Below are positions 16,606 to 25,719 of a stretch of DNA of 64,000 nucleotides, in pieces. Source of the DNA: Dyella subtropica (GTDB lineage: Bacteria > Pseudomonadota > Gammaproteobacteria > Xanthomonadales > Rhodanobacteraceae); assembly GCF_026283965.1 (NCBI RefSeq), contig NZ_JAPDPD010000010.1, forward strand, positions 119,668 to 183,667, read 5' to 3'. The position numbers and the translations under genes are program-made. The notes under the pieces were generated by a model. It saw only the letters and a list, made by a program, of their open reading frames with translations, made no database searches and was not told the DNA's origin. The first letter of the stretch is position 1, and each line of letters begins with the position of its first letter.

Positions 16606-19600
16606 TTAGGTCGAGGCCGGCTGTCTGATTTTGATCAACCCCGCCAAGGTGCGGGAAAGCTGTTCGCCGTGCAGAGGCTTGCGCAGGAAGTCGTCCATGC
16701 CGGCCGCCCGCGCCTGGGTTTCCTCATCGCCACCGGAGCGCGCGGTGACGGCCACCATCGGCATTCGCTCGTCGGTTTCGCGGGAGCGCACCAGGTGTGC
16801 CCACTGGAACCCATCCAATCCCGGTAGATCGAGATCGACCAAGGCCGCGTCGAAGCGCTCTTGCTCCAGCCATTCCAGTGCACGCAGGCCGTTCGACGCA
16901 TGGCGAACGGTGTGCCCCTGCGCCTCCAGCAGACCGACGATCACCGCCGCCACGATCGGCTCATCCTCCAGCAACAGCAGATGCCAGGCGGGGCCTTCGT
17001 GCGGTTTGGCCGGCCGGCGTTCGGCGACGCCGCCAGCGATCGCCGGCAACGGCAGCACGACGCGAAACACACTGCCTTGTCCCGGCGTCGAGTCCAGCGC
17101 AACCGAGCCGCCCATCAACGTCGCCAGTTCGCGACAGATCGACAAACCCAGGCCGCTGCCCGAGCCGCGTTGAGGACTTTCAAGCTGCTCGTAGCGCTGG
17201 AACAACTTGGCCTGGTCGGCCGAAGCAATGCCAGGGCCGGTATCGCTGACGGTGAAGCACAACCCTTCCGGCTGCATGCCCAGTTCCAGTCGGACCTCGC
17301 CATGCTCAGTGAATTTCAGTGCATTGCTGCTGAGGTTGAGCAGGATCTGTTTGACGCGCACCGCATCGCCAAGCACCTCGGCGGGGACGGCGTCGGCCAC
17401 CATGACGCACAGATCGAGCCCCTTCGTGACGGCTTTGCCGCGCTGCAGCTCCGCCACGTCGTGCAGCAAAGCGCGCGGATCGAAGGGGGCGGGTGTCAGT
17501 TGCAATCGTCCCGCTTCGATGCGTGCCAGATCGAGAGCATCGTTGACCAGGGTCAGCAACACCTCGCCGGAGTTGCGGATGGTCTGCGCATAACGCCGCT
17601 CCGTCGGCTCCAGGGGCCGGCTGAGCAGCAGCTCGGCCATGCCCAGTACTCCGGTCATCGGCGTGCGGAGTTCGTGGCCGAGCTCGGCAAGGAACTCGGT
17701 CTTGGCGAGGTTCGCTGACTGCGCCAGGTGATGTTCCTGGGTGATCAGCTCCAGGCGATGGCGCTGCGCTTGCCGGCGGCGCATGGCCGCGAGCACCGCG
17801 GCGAACAGCACCACGAGCAGGGCGGCATAGCTCAGCCACGCCCACCAGCGCAGCCAAGGCGGGCTGTCCACATGGATGCGCAGTGGCGCCGGCAGCTCGC
17901 CCCACACGCCGTCGGGACCAGCGGCCTGCACATGCAAGGTGTAGTCGCCGCCGGGCAGCTGGGTGAAGGTACGGTCGCCGCGAGCGCCACTATCCACCCA
18001 GTCGCTGTCCAGGCCATCCAGGCGGAAACGGTAGCGCGTGCGTTCTGGCGCCATGTAGGTCAGTGCGCGGGCATTGATAGTGAGGTCGCGGTCGCTCCAC
18101 CCCAACAGCCACGGCTGCTCGATGGGAACGAGCCGCAGCGCCTCGCCGTTCCGGCGAACACGGCCGCCTTCCAGGCGCACGCGCGGTTCGCGGAAAAGCT
18201 CGCGGATGGTTTCCGGGACGAAAATCGCGATGCCGCTGGCAGTCGCCGCCAACACGCGTCCGTCGGGCGTTTCGGCATTGGATACGTTGCTGAACTGGCC
18301 TTCCGGCAGCCCCTGATCCAGGCCCAGCTCGCGCACGTTGCCGCTGACGGGGTCGTAGCGCCACAGCCCGCTGCGCGAGAAGAACCAGACCCGGCCCAGG
18401 CCGTCGGCGTGCATGCCCAATATGTCGCTGACCGTGCGCTGCCGGTAGATGGGGAACGTGCCCGCCGGCGTGGCGCGCTGATTCTCCAGCCGGTAGGTAT
18501 AGAGGTTCTCGTCGTCCAGCATCCACAACTGGCCGTCGCGCAGATCCAGTGCGCTATAGCCGGTGGCCTTCACGCCATCGACGAAAGCGGCCCGCGCATC
18601 GCCTGGCGCCCAGCGCATCACGCCGGCGTCCGTCGCAAACCAAAGCGCGTGATCGTGCAAGCGCATGTCAGCGATGGCGACACCTTTGGCGCGTTCGTCG
18701 AAGGCAAGGGGGTGTGCCTTGAAGGTATCCGGGTCGCAGGCAAACACGCCGCCGTCGGCCTGCAGGTAGGCCGTGCCGTCCTCGCCAAACACGATGCGCT
18801 CGGCCATCGGCGCCTTGAACTCGATGGCCTTGTCGCCGTCGAGCACGAAGTTGCCGCTCACCGAGCTCAGCCACAGGCGGCCGCGTGCATCCTCGGCCAT
18901 GCTGTTGACGTTGCGTCCCTGGGGTATCTGGAACGGAACATGGCGGGCCTTGCCGGTAACGAGGTCCAGGCGGTCGATCACGCCATTCTTCCCCGCAATC
19001 CACGCGTGGTCGTCGCTGCGCGTAGCTACTGCGCGATAGACGCCGGGTACGATGCTGTCCGGATTTTCCGGCGTATGAGTGATGAAGCGGAAGTCGGCCC
19101 AGCTTGGCGAGAGATAGGCGAGGCCGTTCATGGTGCCGATCCACAGCCCTCCTTCGTGGTCGCGCAGCAGACTGGCGGCATAGCCGTTCGGCAGGCCCTG
19201 GCGCAGCAGGGGTTGCGCCTGGATGCGGTGATAGCGGCCGTTGGCATCGCGCACATACATGTCGTCGTTGGTGCCAATCCACAGCTGGCCCTGGGCATCG
19301 TCGGCCACCGAGAGCACGGCCTTGCGGGGCAGGATGCCCGGGGCCACCAACACAGCCGCGGGCGCGGACGGGCTCAGCTCATACAGCCCGAAGTTGCTGG
19401 CGATGTAGAGCACCTTGTCGATGCGCTCGAGCCGATAGATGCGCAACGGCTTATCGCGGAAGGCATCGTCGGGCCGTTCGAACACGACATGGTTGATCCG
19501 TCCGTCCGGCGTGCGCCGGTCGAGACCAAGGCCGGTGCCGATCCAGAGCGTCCCATCCTCTTCGGCAAGCAGCGAATACACCATGTCCGACGCAAGGCTG

Positions 19601-20118
19601 CCGGCATCGGCGGGATCGTGGCGGATATGGTCGAAGCCGCGCCCGTCCTCGCGCAGGCGGTCGATCCCTGCATCGAAGTGCCCGACCCACAGTGGCCCCC
19701 TGCCTGCGCGCGTTAACGCGGTGACGTCGTCGCTGCCGGGAGATGCCGGATCGGTCGGGGCGTGGCGCCAGTGGATGAAGTTTTCGTGGACCGGGTCGTA
19801 GCGCACCAGGCCGTCGCGGCTGCCGCCCCACAGTTGTCCTTGCTCATCCACCATGAGCGTTGCCAGTGGTACCGCGGATACCGAATGGGGATCCCGTGGA
19901 TCGTGCCGCCAGACTCTGAAACTGCTGCCGTCGTAGCGCGCGAGCCCGGATTCGGTGGAGATCCACAGGTAACCATCGCCGTCCTGCGCCAGCATATCGA
20001 CGCCGCTGCTGGGTAGCCCCTCGGCCACCCCATAGTTGCGGAAGCTAGGGTCGACCCATGCCGGCGGCGACGCGCTGGCTGTGGCCAGCAGCGCCTGTAG
20101 GATCAATGCGGAAAGCAA
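16606..20118 (-). CDS. Hybrid sensor histidine kinase with periplasmic beta-propeller
   Basis: An 1170-residue membrane sensor. A signal peptide (1-17) is followed by a long periplasmic region of two-component-propeller repeats (DGYLWISTESGLARYDG, GLWIGTMNGLAYL, RVWFFSRSGLWRYD). A Y_Y_Y domain (YRFRLDGLDSDWVD) and a single transmembrane helix (LSYAALLVVLFAAVLAA) come next. The HisKA domain carries His815 in ELGHELRTPM, the ATPase domain contains DTGPGIAS and GSGLGLSICRELA, and a C-terminal receiver carries Asp1095 in VDLDLPGLDG and Lys in FLRKPL. There is no output DNA-binding domain, so a separate phosphotransfer partner is required. The stimulus is unknown; adjacency to cstA suggests carbon-source sensing. 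Confidence 0.92.
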   Translation of the reverse strand: MLSALILQALLATASASPPAWVDPSFRNYGVAEGLPSSGVDMLAQDGDGYLWISTESGLARYDGSSFRVWRHDPRDPHSVSAVPLATLMVDEQGQLWGGSRDGLVRYDPVHENFIHWRHAPTDPASPGSDDVTALTRAGRGPLWVGHFDAGIDRLREDGRGFDHIRHDPADAGSLASDMVYSLLAEEDGTLWIGTGLGLDRRTPDGRINHVVFERPDDAFRDKPLRIYRLERIDKVLYIASNFGLYELSPSAPAAVLVAPGILPRKAVLSVADDAQGQLWIGTNDDMYVRDANGRYHRIQAQPLLRQGLPNGYAASLLRDHEGGLWIGTMNGLAYLSPSWADFRFITHTPENPDSIVPGVYRAVATRSDDHAWIAGKNGVIDRLDLVTGKARHVPFQIPQGRNVNSMAEDARGRLWLSSVSGNFVLDGDKAIEFKAPMAERIVFGEDGTAYLQADGGVFACDPDTFKAHPLAFDERAKGVAIADMRLHDHALWFATDAGVMRWAPGDARAAFVDGVKATGYSALDLRDGQLWMLDDENLYTYRLENQRATPAGTFPIYRQRTVSDILGMHADGLGRVWFFSRSGLWRYDPVSGNVRELGLDQGLPEGQFSNVSNAETPDGRVLAATASGIAIFVPETIRELFREPRVRLEGGRVRRNGEALRLVPIEQPWLLGWSDRDLTINARALTYMAPERTRYRFRLDGLDSDWVDSGARGDRTFTQLPGGDYTLHVQAAGPDGVWGELPAPLRIHVDSPPWLRWWAWLSYAALLVVLFAAVLAAMRRRQAQRHRLELITQEHHLAQSANLAKTEFLAELGHELRTPMTGVLGMAELLLSRPLEPTERRYAQTIRNSGEVLLTLVNDALDLARIEAGRLQLTPAPFDPRALLHDVAELQRGKAVTKGLDLCVMVADAVPAEVLGDAVRVKQILLNLSSNALKFTEHGEVRLELGMQPEGLCFTVSDTGPGIASADQAKLFQRYEQLESPQRGSGSGLGLSICRELATLMGGSVALDSTPGQGSVFRVVLPLPAIAGGVAERRPAKPHEGPAWHLLLLEDEPIVAAVIVGLLEAQGHTVRHASNGLRALEWLEQERFDAALVDLDLPGLDGFQWAHLVRSRETDERMPMVAVTARSGGDEETQARAAGMDDFLRKPLHGEQLSRTLAGLIKIRQPAST

Positions 20119-20325
20119 AGGTGCAGTCTCCTTGGCGGCGCGGCAGGGGCGCCTGGACTATCAGGGGGAGCGAGGAGGGACGATGATGCCCCATAGCACG
20201 GCCGGTTGCAGTTTCAGGAGTCACAACACCTGCATGTCGAGCGCGCCTTCAGCCTGAGGCTTCGGTGGGAGGGTCCTGCCGGGATACGATTGAAGGTGTT
20301 CGGCAGCTAAGCATGCGGTTTACAG

Positions 20326-20398
20326 GTAGGAGCGCACCCTGTGCGCGATGGCTTATCTACATTAGCGCTACGCCATCGCGCACAGGGTGCGCTCCTAC
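20326..20398. repeat. Perfect 27-bp inverted repeat
   Basis: Positions 20326-20352 and 20372-20398 are exact reverse complements, separated by a 19-base loop; each arm begins or ends with the GTAGGAGCGCACCCTG element. It lies in the 360-bp gap between the hybrid kinase start (20118) and def (20479). The remainder of that gap shows no gene and must contain both divergent promoters. Extragenic copies of very similar arms are common in Xanthomonas- and Pseudomonas-type genomes. Confidence 0.85.
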
Positions 20399-20478
20399 GG
20401 GATCATCTGTCTTGGCGCTTGCATTCACATCCGGTGGACCACAGTCAGTAGGCCAGTAATGTCGCTAGCGAGGCTTCC

Positions 20479-21015
20479 ATGATTCGCGAAATCCTGAAGA
20501 TGGGCGATCCGCGTTTGCTGCGTGTCGCTCCACCCGTACCCGACGCGATGATCGGCACAGCCGAACTCGATGCGTTGGTCGCCGACATGTTCGACACCAT
20601 GCACGACGCCGGTGGCGTAGGGTTGGCGGCCCCGCAAATCGGTGTCGACCTGCAGCTGGTGATCTTCGGCTTCGACAGCTCCGAGCGTTACCCGGATGCG
20701 CCGCCGGTGCCGCAGACCATCCTGCTCAATCCGATGATCATGCCGCTGTCGCAGGACATGGAAGAGGGCTGGGAGGGCTGTTTGTCCGTGCCCGGCCTGC
20801 GCGGCGCGGTCAATCGCTACACGCTGATCCGCTACCAGGGTATCGATCCCAAGGGCGGGCACATCGATCGCAAGGCGGATGGCTTCCATGCGCGTGTGGT
20901 GCAGCACGAATGCGATCATCTGATCGGCCGGCTCTATCCCTCGCGCATCACGGATTTCAGCAAGTTCGGTTACACCGAGGTGCTGTTTCCGGGCATGGAC
21001 GTTGCGGACGAGTGA
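20479..21015 (+). CDS. def: Peptide deformylase
   Basis: A 178-residue metalloenzyme that removes the N-terminal formyl group from nascent proteins. All three family motifs are present: [10 protein letters not shown] (about 47-56), EGCLSVPG with the metal cysteine (about 98-105), and QHECDHLIG with the two metal histidines and catalytic glutamate (about 140-148). It is a stand-alone gene, not paired with fmt, so it may be a second def copy in the genome; this cannot be tested here. Its 3' end overlaps the convergent MFS gene by 46 bp. Confidence 0.95.
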   Translation: MIREILKMGDPRLLRVAPPVPDAMIGTAELDALVADMFDTMHDAGGVGLAAPQIGVDLQLVIFGFDSSERYPDAPPVPQTILLNPMIMPLSQDMEEGWEGCLSVPGLRGAVNRYTLIRYQGIDPKGGHIDRKADGFHARVVQHECDHLIGRLYPSRITDFSKFGYTEVLFPGMDVADE

Positions 21016-22214
21016 GCTAGGGATGCTCGGCCAGCTGTTCCAGCATGGCCAGCAACACACGCCGCCAACGCAAAAGCGAGGGCGACCAGGCACACGCCGC
21101 TCCAGCCCGCCAAGACCCAGGCCAGCCCGGCAACCGCGGAACCTGCGGCGCCGCCGAGAAAGAACAGGCCGGTATACAGACCATTGATGCGGCCTCGCGC
21201 TTCAGGGCGAAGCAGGTTGATGGCGCGCCGTCCCAACGCCTGATCGGCGATGGTGCCCGCATCGAGCAGGATCGCGGCGAGGCCCAATAGCATCAGCAAC
21301 AAGGCCGGTGGGATATGCGCCATTGCCCAGGGCATGCCGGCCAGCCCCGCCAGCACCAGTCCAGCGACGACGCCCACATGCGCGGCGCGGGTAGCGAGCC
21401 GAGTCTTGCCGCGATCGCCCAGCCGGCCGGCGATCGGCGCGCTGACCGCACCACTGATGCTTGCCAGCGCGAACAAGGCGATACCGGTGTTACCGAGCGA
21501 CAGCGGCGCACGCGCCAGTTGCAGCGCCACCGTGCTCCAGAACGCATTGAAGGCGGCAAAGCACAACGCGGCGGTCGTTGCGTGCCGGCGCAGCACCGCT
21601 TCTTCGCGCAGCAACCCCCAGAGCGAGGCGATCAGCTGGACGTAGCGGTGATCACCCACGGGGCGGCGGCGTGGCAGGGCCCACATCAGTGCCACCAGCA
21701 GCAAGGCAACGGCAGCAGCGAGCAGGCCGTACACCGCGTGCCAGCCCAAGCGTCCGGCGACCAGGCTGGCTAGCGGACGCGACAGCATCACCCCCAGCAA
21801 CAGGCCGCTCATGACGTTGCCAATCACCTGGCCGCGTCGCGCTTCGACGGTCATGGCGGCGGCCATCGGAATCAGCATCTGAATCGCGCAAGCGCTGAGC
21901 CCTACCAGCAGGCTGGCGGTGAGAAACACGGCCGGTGTGTCGATGCAGGCCGCCATCGTCAAGGCGGCGACATGCACGGCCAGGGTGACCAGCACCAGGG
22001 CGCGGTTCTCCACCAGATCGCACAACGGCACCAGCAGGAACAAGCCGAGTGCATACCCAGCCAAGGTCAGTGTGGTGATCAGTCCGGCGGCCGCGGGCGA
22101 CAGGCCTAGCGAAGGGCCGATCATCCCCACCAGCGGCTGTGCCAGATAAAGGCTCAGCACGATCACCGCCGTGGCGAGCGCGAACAGGCGCACAGGCGGG
22201 AGGGGCGTGGTCAT
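20970..22214 (-). CDS. Major facilitator superfamily transporter
   Basis: A 414-residue protein from the ATG at 22214 ([20 protein letters not shown]) with about twelve hydrophobic segments. The loop motif [17 protein letters not shown] between helices 2 and 3 and [19 protein letters not shown] between helices 8 and 9 correspond to the MFS loop signatures, and the family resembles YnfM-type or arabinose-efflux-like permeases. The gene is divergent from a LysR regulator 122 bp away, which probably controls it. Its last 46 bp lie inside the 3' end of def on the other strand. The substrate is unknown. Confidence 0.87.
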   Translation of the reverse strand: MTTPLPPVRLFALATAVIVLSLYLAQPLVGMIGPSLGLSPAAAGLITTLTLAGYALGLFLLVPLCDLVENRALVLVTLAVHVAALTMAACIDTPAVFLTASLLVGLSACAIQMLIPMAAAMTVEARRGQVIGNVMSGLLLGVMLSRPLASLVAGRLGWHAVYGLLAAAVALLLVALMWALPRRRPVGDHRYVQLIASLWGLLREEAVLRRHATTAALCFAAFNAFWSTVALQLARAPLSLGNTGIALFALASISGAVSAPIAGRLGDRGKTRLATRAAHVGVVAGLVLAGLAGMPWAMAHIPPALLLMLLGLAAILLDAGTIADQALGRRAINLLRPEARGRINGLYTGLFFLGGAAGSAVAGLAWVLAGWSGVCLVALAFALAACVAGHAGTAGRASLAHSSATSMPGNSTSV

Positions 22215-22296
22215 GGGCAGCTCCAGGGATGTATGTCGTGGGGCTGGAAGTATTGGGCTGGGTGCTGTGAGAGAGAATCGACGAGTTAAGGTAGGT

Positions 22297-22313
22297 ACTA
22301 TCACGTAAATAGT
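22297..22313. promoter_or_regulatory. LysR-type operator candidate
   Basis: ACTAT-N7-ATAGT is an interrupted palindrome in the 122-bp interval between the divergent MFS and LysR genes, 24 bp before the LysR start. The size and dyad fit the usual T-N11-A type recognition sites of LysR proteins. It is the only obvious dyad in this interval. Confidence 0.5.
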
Positions 22314-22336
22314 GAGAATAGATCAGGGCATCCTTC

Positions 22337-23227
22337 ATGGCTGGCATCGATGACTACCGCGTCTTTATCGCGGTGGTGGAACAGGGCAATCTCAGCGCAG
22401 CGGCGCGGCACCTGCGTTGCTCCTTGCAGACGGTGAGTCGCGTACTTGCCGGGCTGGAACGCGAGTTGGGCGTGGAGCTGATCCATCGCACCACCCGCCG
22501 CGCGCAGCCGAGCGCGGCGGGGCTGGCCTTCCATGCGCGCATCAAGGCGGCACTGGCTGACATCGATCTGGCCCGTTCCTCGCTCGCCGAGCATGGCGCG
22601 AAGATCGAAGGCAGCCTGCGCATCGGCGGCTCCACCCAATACGCTCCGGTGCACGTGGTGCCTCTGATGGCCGCCTTTATGGAGCGCTACCCCGACGTAG
22701 AGGTAGAGCTGGTGGTGGACGACGGCCACGCGGACCTGCTGCGCGACCGTCTCGATGCCGCCGTGCGCTTGGGCGAATTGCCGGATAGTCGCCTGCAGGC
22801 GCGCCTGCTGGGACGGTTGCGCCAGATCGCCTTCGCCTCGCCCGGCTATCTGGCCATCCATGGCCGGCCGCGCACCCCTGCGGAGCTGGCACGGCATGAG
22901 TGCGTGCTGCGGCGCTCGGCGAGGGATGCGCAGACCTGGACGTTCACGCGCCACGGCAAATCGCTGCCCGTCGAAGTAGAAGGACGCTTCAGTGCCAACA
23001 ATGCCGCGGCCTGCAATGTGGCGGTGGCCGGAGGCCTTGGCATCGGCCTGGCGCCGTTGTGGCAGGTGCGCAGCTTGCTCGATCAAGGGCTGGTGGAGCA
23101 GGTGCTGGCGCCCTATGGTCTGCCCAGCATGCCGGTGCACATCGTATGGCCGGCCAGCAAGCAGCTGCCGGCGCGCACGCGGGCTTTCATCGATTTCGTG
23201 GCGTCGCGCTGGGTGCCCGAGGCATGA
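22337..23227 (+). CDS. LysR family transcriptional regulator
   Basis: A 296-residue regulator with an N-terminal winged helix-turn-helix (FIAVVEQGNLSAAARHLRCSLQTVSRVLAGLERELG, split over residues 9-45) and a C-terminal periplasmic-binding-like effector domain (SLRIGGSTQYAPVHVVPLM, then FASPGYLAIHGRP). It belongs to the large group with the TTRRAQPSAAG wing. The divergent MFS exporter is the likely target. The effector cannot be inferred. Confidence 0.9.
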   Translation: MAGIDDYRVFIAVVEQGNLSAAARHLRCSLQTVSRVLAGLERELGVELIHRTTRRAQPSAAGLAFHARIKAALADIDLARSSLAEHGAKIEGSLRIGGSTQYAPVHVVPLMAAFMERYPDVEVELVVDDGHADLLRDRLDAAVRLGELPDSRLQARLLGRLRQIAFASPGYLAIHGRPRTPAELARHECVLRRSARDAQTWTFTRHGKSLPVEVEGRFSANNAAACNVAVAGGLGIGLAPLWQVRSLLDQGLVEQVLAPYGLPSMPVHIVWPASKQLPARTRAFIDFVASRWVPEA

Positions 23228-23426
23228 AAAGCGCCGGGCTGCAATGAGGGGCCCTAGAGTTTCTGCTGCACCGCGCTTTGCTAGAAGGCCAAAGTGTGGC
23301 GAAACTAAGAGCCTTTGAACGGGCTCGTTAGAGTCAGGCTCGTTAGAATGGCGAGCGGCCGCCATCTCATTCCAACGCCGCCCACAGCACAACCACGGGA
23401 GAATCCACCATGACAGGAAAGCATTC

Positions 23427-25418
23427 GTGAGCACCAATCTCGCGACAGGCGCGGATGCGCGCAAGGAGCTGACCATCCGCGGCATCATCCTGGGGGTGAT
23501 CATCACCCTGGTGTTCACCGCAGCCAACGTGTTCTTCGGCCTCAAGGCCGGCCTCACCTTCGCCACGTCGATTCCGGCGGCGGTGATTTCCATGGCGCTG
23601 CTGCGCAGCTTCAAGGATTCGACGATCCAGGAAAACAACATCGTGCAGACGATCGCCTCGGCGGCGGGCACGTTGTCTTCGATCATCTTCGTGCTGCCGG
23701 GCATGATCATGATCGGCTGGTGGACGGGCTTCCCGTTCTGGACGTCGTTCGCGGTCTGCGCGCTGGGTGGCGTGCTCGGCGTGATGTATTCGATCCCGCT
23801 GCGCCGCGCGCTGGTGACCAATTCCGATCTGCCGTACCCGGAAGGCCTGGCCTGTGCCGAGGTGCTGAAGGTAGGCAGCGGCGGCGACGGCGGCGACGGC
23901 AGTGTCGAAGAAGGCAAGGCCGGCCTGCTGGCGGTGTTGTGGGGCTCGATCGTGTCCGCCGTGTTCGCGGTGGTGGTGGCCACGCAGGTGTTCGCTGGCG
24001 ATGTGGTGAGCTATTTCCGCGTCGGCGACAAGGGCGCGGTGAGCGGTTTCGACTTCAACCTCTCGTTTGCCCTGTTCGCGATCGGCCACCTTGTAGGTCT
24101 GTCGGTGGGTATCGCCATGCTGGTCGGTGCGTTGATCGGCTGGGGTTGGGGCGTTCCCCACTACTCGTTGCTGGCGCAGGCCTCCGGCGCGGTCGCCGAT
24201 CTGGCGCAGGCGACGTGGAGCCACAAGGTGCGCTTCGTCGGTGCCGGCGCCATCGGCGTGTCGGCGATCTGGACGCTGGCCAAGCTGGTGAAGCCGGTGA
24301 TCAGCGGACTGACTTCGGCGATGGCCGCCGCGCGCGTCCGCAAGGCCGGCAAGGCGGATACGCTGCCGCGCACGGAACAGGACATCCCGATCGGCATCGT
24401 CGGCATCATCACCCTGGTCTGCTTCGTGCCGATCGCGTGGCTGCTCGGCTATTTCGCCACCACCAGCGGACTGGGCGACCATCTGGCGGTGCTGGCCATC
24501 GGCGGCGTGGCCTACGTCGTGCTGATGAGCTTTTTCGTCTCGACGGTATGCGGCTACATGGCCGGTCTGATCGGTTCGTCGAACAGCCCGCTGTCGGGTG
24601 TCGGCATTTTGGTGGTGATCGGCGCGGCGTTGCTACTGGTGGCCGGCATCAAGCCCTATGTGCCGGTCGAGGCGGGCAAGGCCCTGGTGGCGTTTGCGCT
24701 GTTTACTACGTCGGTGATCTTCACTGTTGCGGCAATCGCCAATAACAACCTGCAGGACTTGAAGACCGGTCAGCTGGTGGACGCCACGCCGTGGCGGCAG
24801 CAGGTGGCCCTGGTCATCGGCGTGATCGCCGGTGCGGCGGTCATTCCGCCGGTGCTGGATCTGCTCAACCACGCTTACGGCTTTGTGGGTGTGCCGGGTG
24901 CGGGCGCCCATGCGTTGCCGGCGCCGCAGGCGGGCCTGATCTCGGCGCTGGCGCAAGGCGTCATTACCAACAACATCGATTGGAGCCTGATCGTCACCGG
25001 CATCTGGATCGGCGTTGCGATCATCGCCGTGGATGAGGTGCTGTCGCGTACCACCAAGCATATGCGCATTCCGCCGCTCGCCGTGGGCCTGGGCATTTAC
25101 CTGCCCACGCAAAGCACGTTGATGATTGTGGTCGGCGCGGTGATCGGTTGGTACTTCGACAAGCGCGCGGAGCGTTCAGCCAAGCCGGAGGCGACCAAGC
25201 AGCTTGGTGTGTTGCTGGCTTCCGGCTTGATCGTCGGCGAGAGCGTGATCGGCGTGGTGATCGCTGCGATCGTAGCGTTCTCCGGCAAGGGGGCGCCGCT
25301 GGCCCTGGTCGGCGAGAGTTTCGGGCCGACCGCCCAGTGGATCGGCGGCATCGCCTTCGCTGCGATCGTGGTGGTGCTGTATCGCTGGATCGCCCGCATG
25401 GGGCGTTCGGCAGGCTGA
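23427..25418 (+). CDS. OPT family oligopeptide transporter
   Basis: A 663-residue polytopic protein of the bacterial OPT/YSL group. It begins with ELTIRGIILGVIITLVFTAANVFFGLKAGLTFATSIPAAVISM, spread over the first two helices, and continues with SDLPYPEGLACAEVLKVG, a hallmark of the family, and ISGLTSAMAAARVRKAG. It has a GTG start behind an AGGAAAG ribosome-binding site; an ATG 17 bp upstream runs into a stop after six codons. Members import peptides or metal chelates; the substrate is not evident. A GC-rich hairpin follows the stop. Confidence 0.9.
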   Translation: MSTNLATGADARKELTIRGIILGVIITLVFTAANVFFGLKAGLTFATSIPAAVISMALLRSFKDSTIQENNIVQTIASAAGTLSSIIFVLPGMIMIGWWTGFPFWTSFAVCALGGVLGVMYSIPLRRALVTNSDLPYPEGLACAEVLKVGSGGDGGDGSVEEGKAGLLAVLWGSIVSAVFAVVVATQVFAGDVVSYFRVGDKGAVSGFDFNLSFALFAIGHLVGLSVGIAMLVGALIGWGWGVPHYSLLAQASGAVADLAQATWSHKVRFVGAGAIGVSAIWTLAKLVKPVISGLTSAMAAARVRKAGKADTLPRTEQDIPIGIVGIITLVCFVPIAWLLGYFATTSGLGDHLAVLAIGGVAYVVLMSFFVSTVCGYMAGLIGSSNSPLSGVGILVVIGAALLLVAGIKPYVPVEAGKALVAFALFTTSVIFTVAAIANNNLQDLKTGQLVDATPWRQQVALVIGVIAGAAVIPPVLDLLNHAYGFVGVPGAGAHALPAPQAGLISALAQGVITNNIDWSLIVTGIWIGVAIIAVDEVLSRTTKHMRIPPLAVGLGIYLPTQSTLMIVVGAVIGWYFDKRAERSAKPEATKQLGVLLASGLIVGESVIGVVIAAIVAFSGKGAPLALVGESFGPTAQWIGGIAFAAIVVVLYRWIARMGRSAG

Positions 25419-25431
25419 TCTACCCGCCCTT

Positions 25432-25461
25432 ACTCTCCCCCTGCTGCCTGCAGGGGAGAGT
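25432..25461 (+). terminator. GC-rich hairpin after the OPT transporter gene
   Basis: ACTCTCCCCCTG (25432-25443) and CAGGGGAGAGT (25451-25461) form a stem with one bulged base, 13 bp past the transporter stop. No T-tract follows, so termination is assumed rather than shown. The rest of the 301-bp interval to the mprF start (25462-25719) shows no gene; a small TAAAGAA/TTCTTTA dyad near 25561-25599 is the only other structure noticed. Confidence 0.55.
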
Positions 25462-25719
25462 CAAGGGGCGCTGACATGCCCGTGTCACCATCCAGGCAGG
25501 GGCAGGTCGTACACTGCGGCACGCTCGACTCCGTGTCGGCAAGGGGACGAATCGCACCGATAAAGAACGGATGCAGGTTCGACAGGCTATTCTTTACCGT
25601 TGCGGTGGGTGGAGCTGGCCCGGCCGGCGAGCGTTTGTGTGCCTAGACGGCACGGGGCGGTCAGGCCCTGGTTCCTGTCTTCCCGCATGCCCTGATTGTG
25701 TTGTGGAGGCCGTGGTCGA

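Noticed and set aside
17728..19716. 662-residue plus-strand open frame opposite the hybrid kinase
   Set aside because: It lies wholly inside a gene with clear propeller and kinase motifs on the other strand and shows no domain pattern.
22301..23983. 560-residue minus-strand frame across LysR and the OPT transporter start
   Set aside because: It spans two well-supported plus-strand genes and their intergenic region; no motif is visible.
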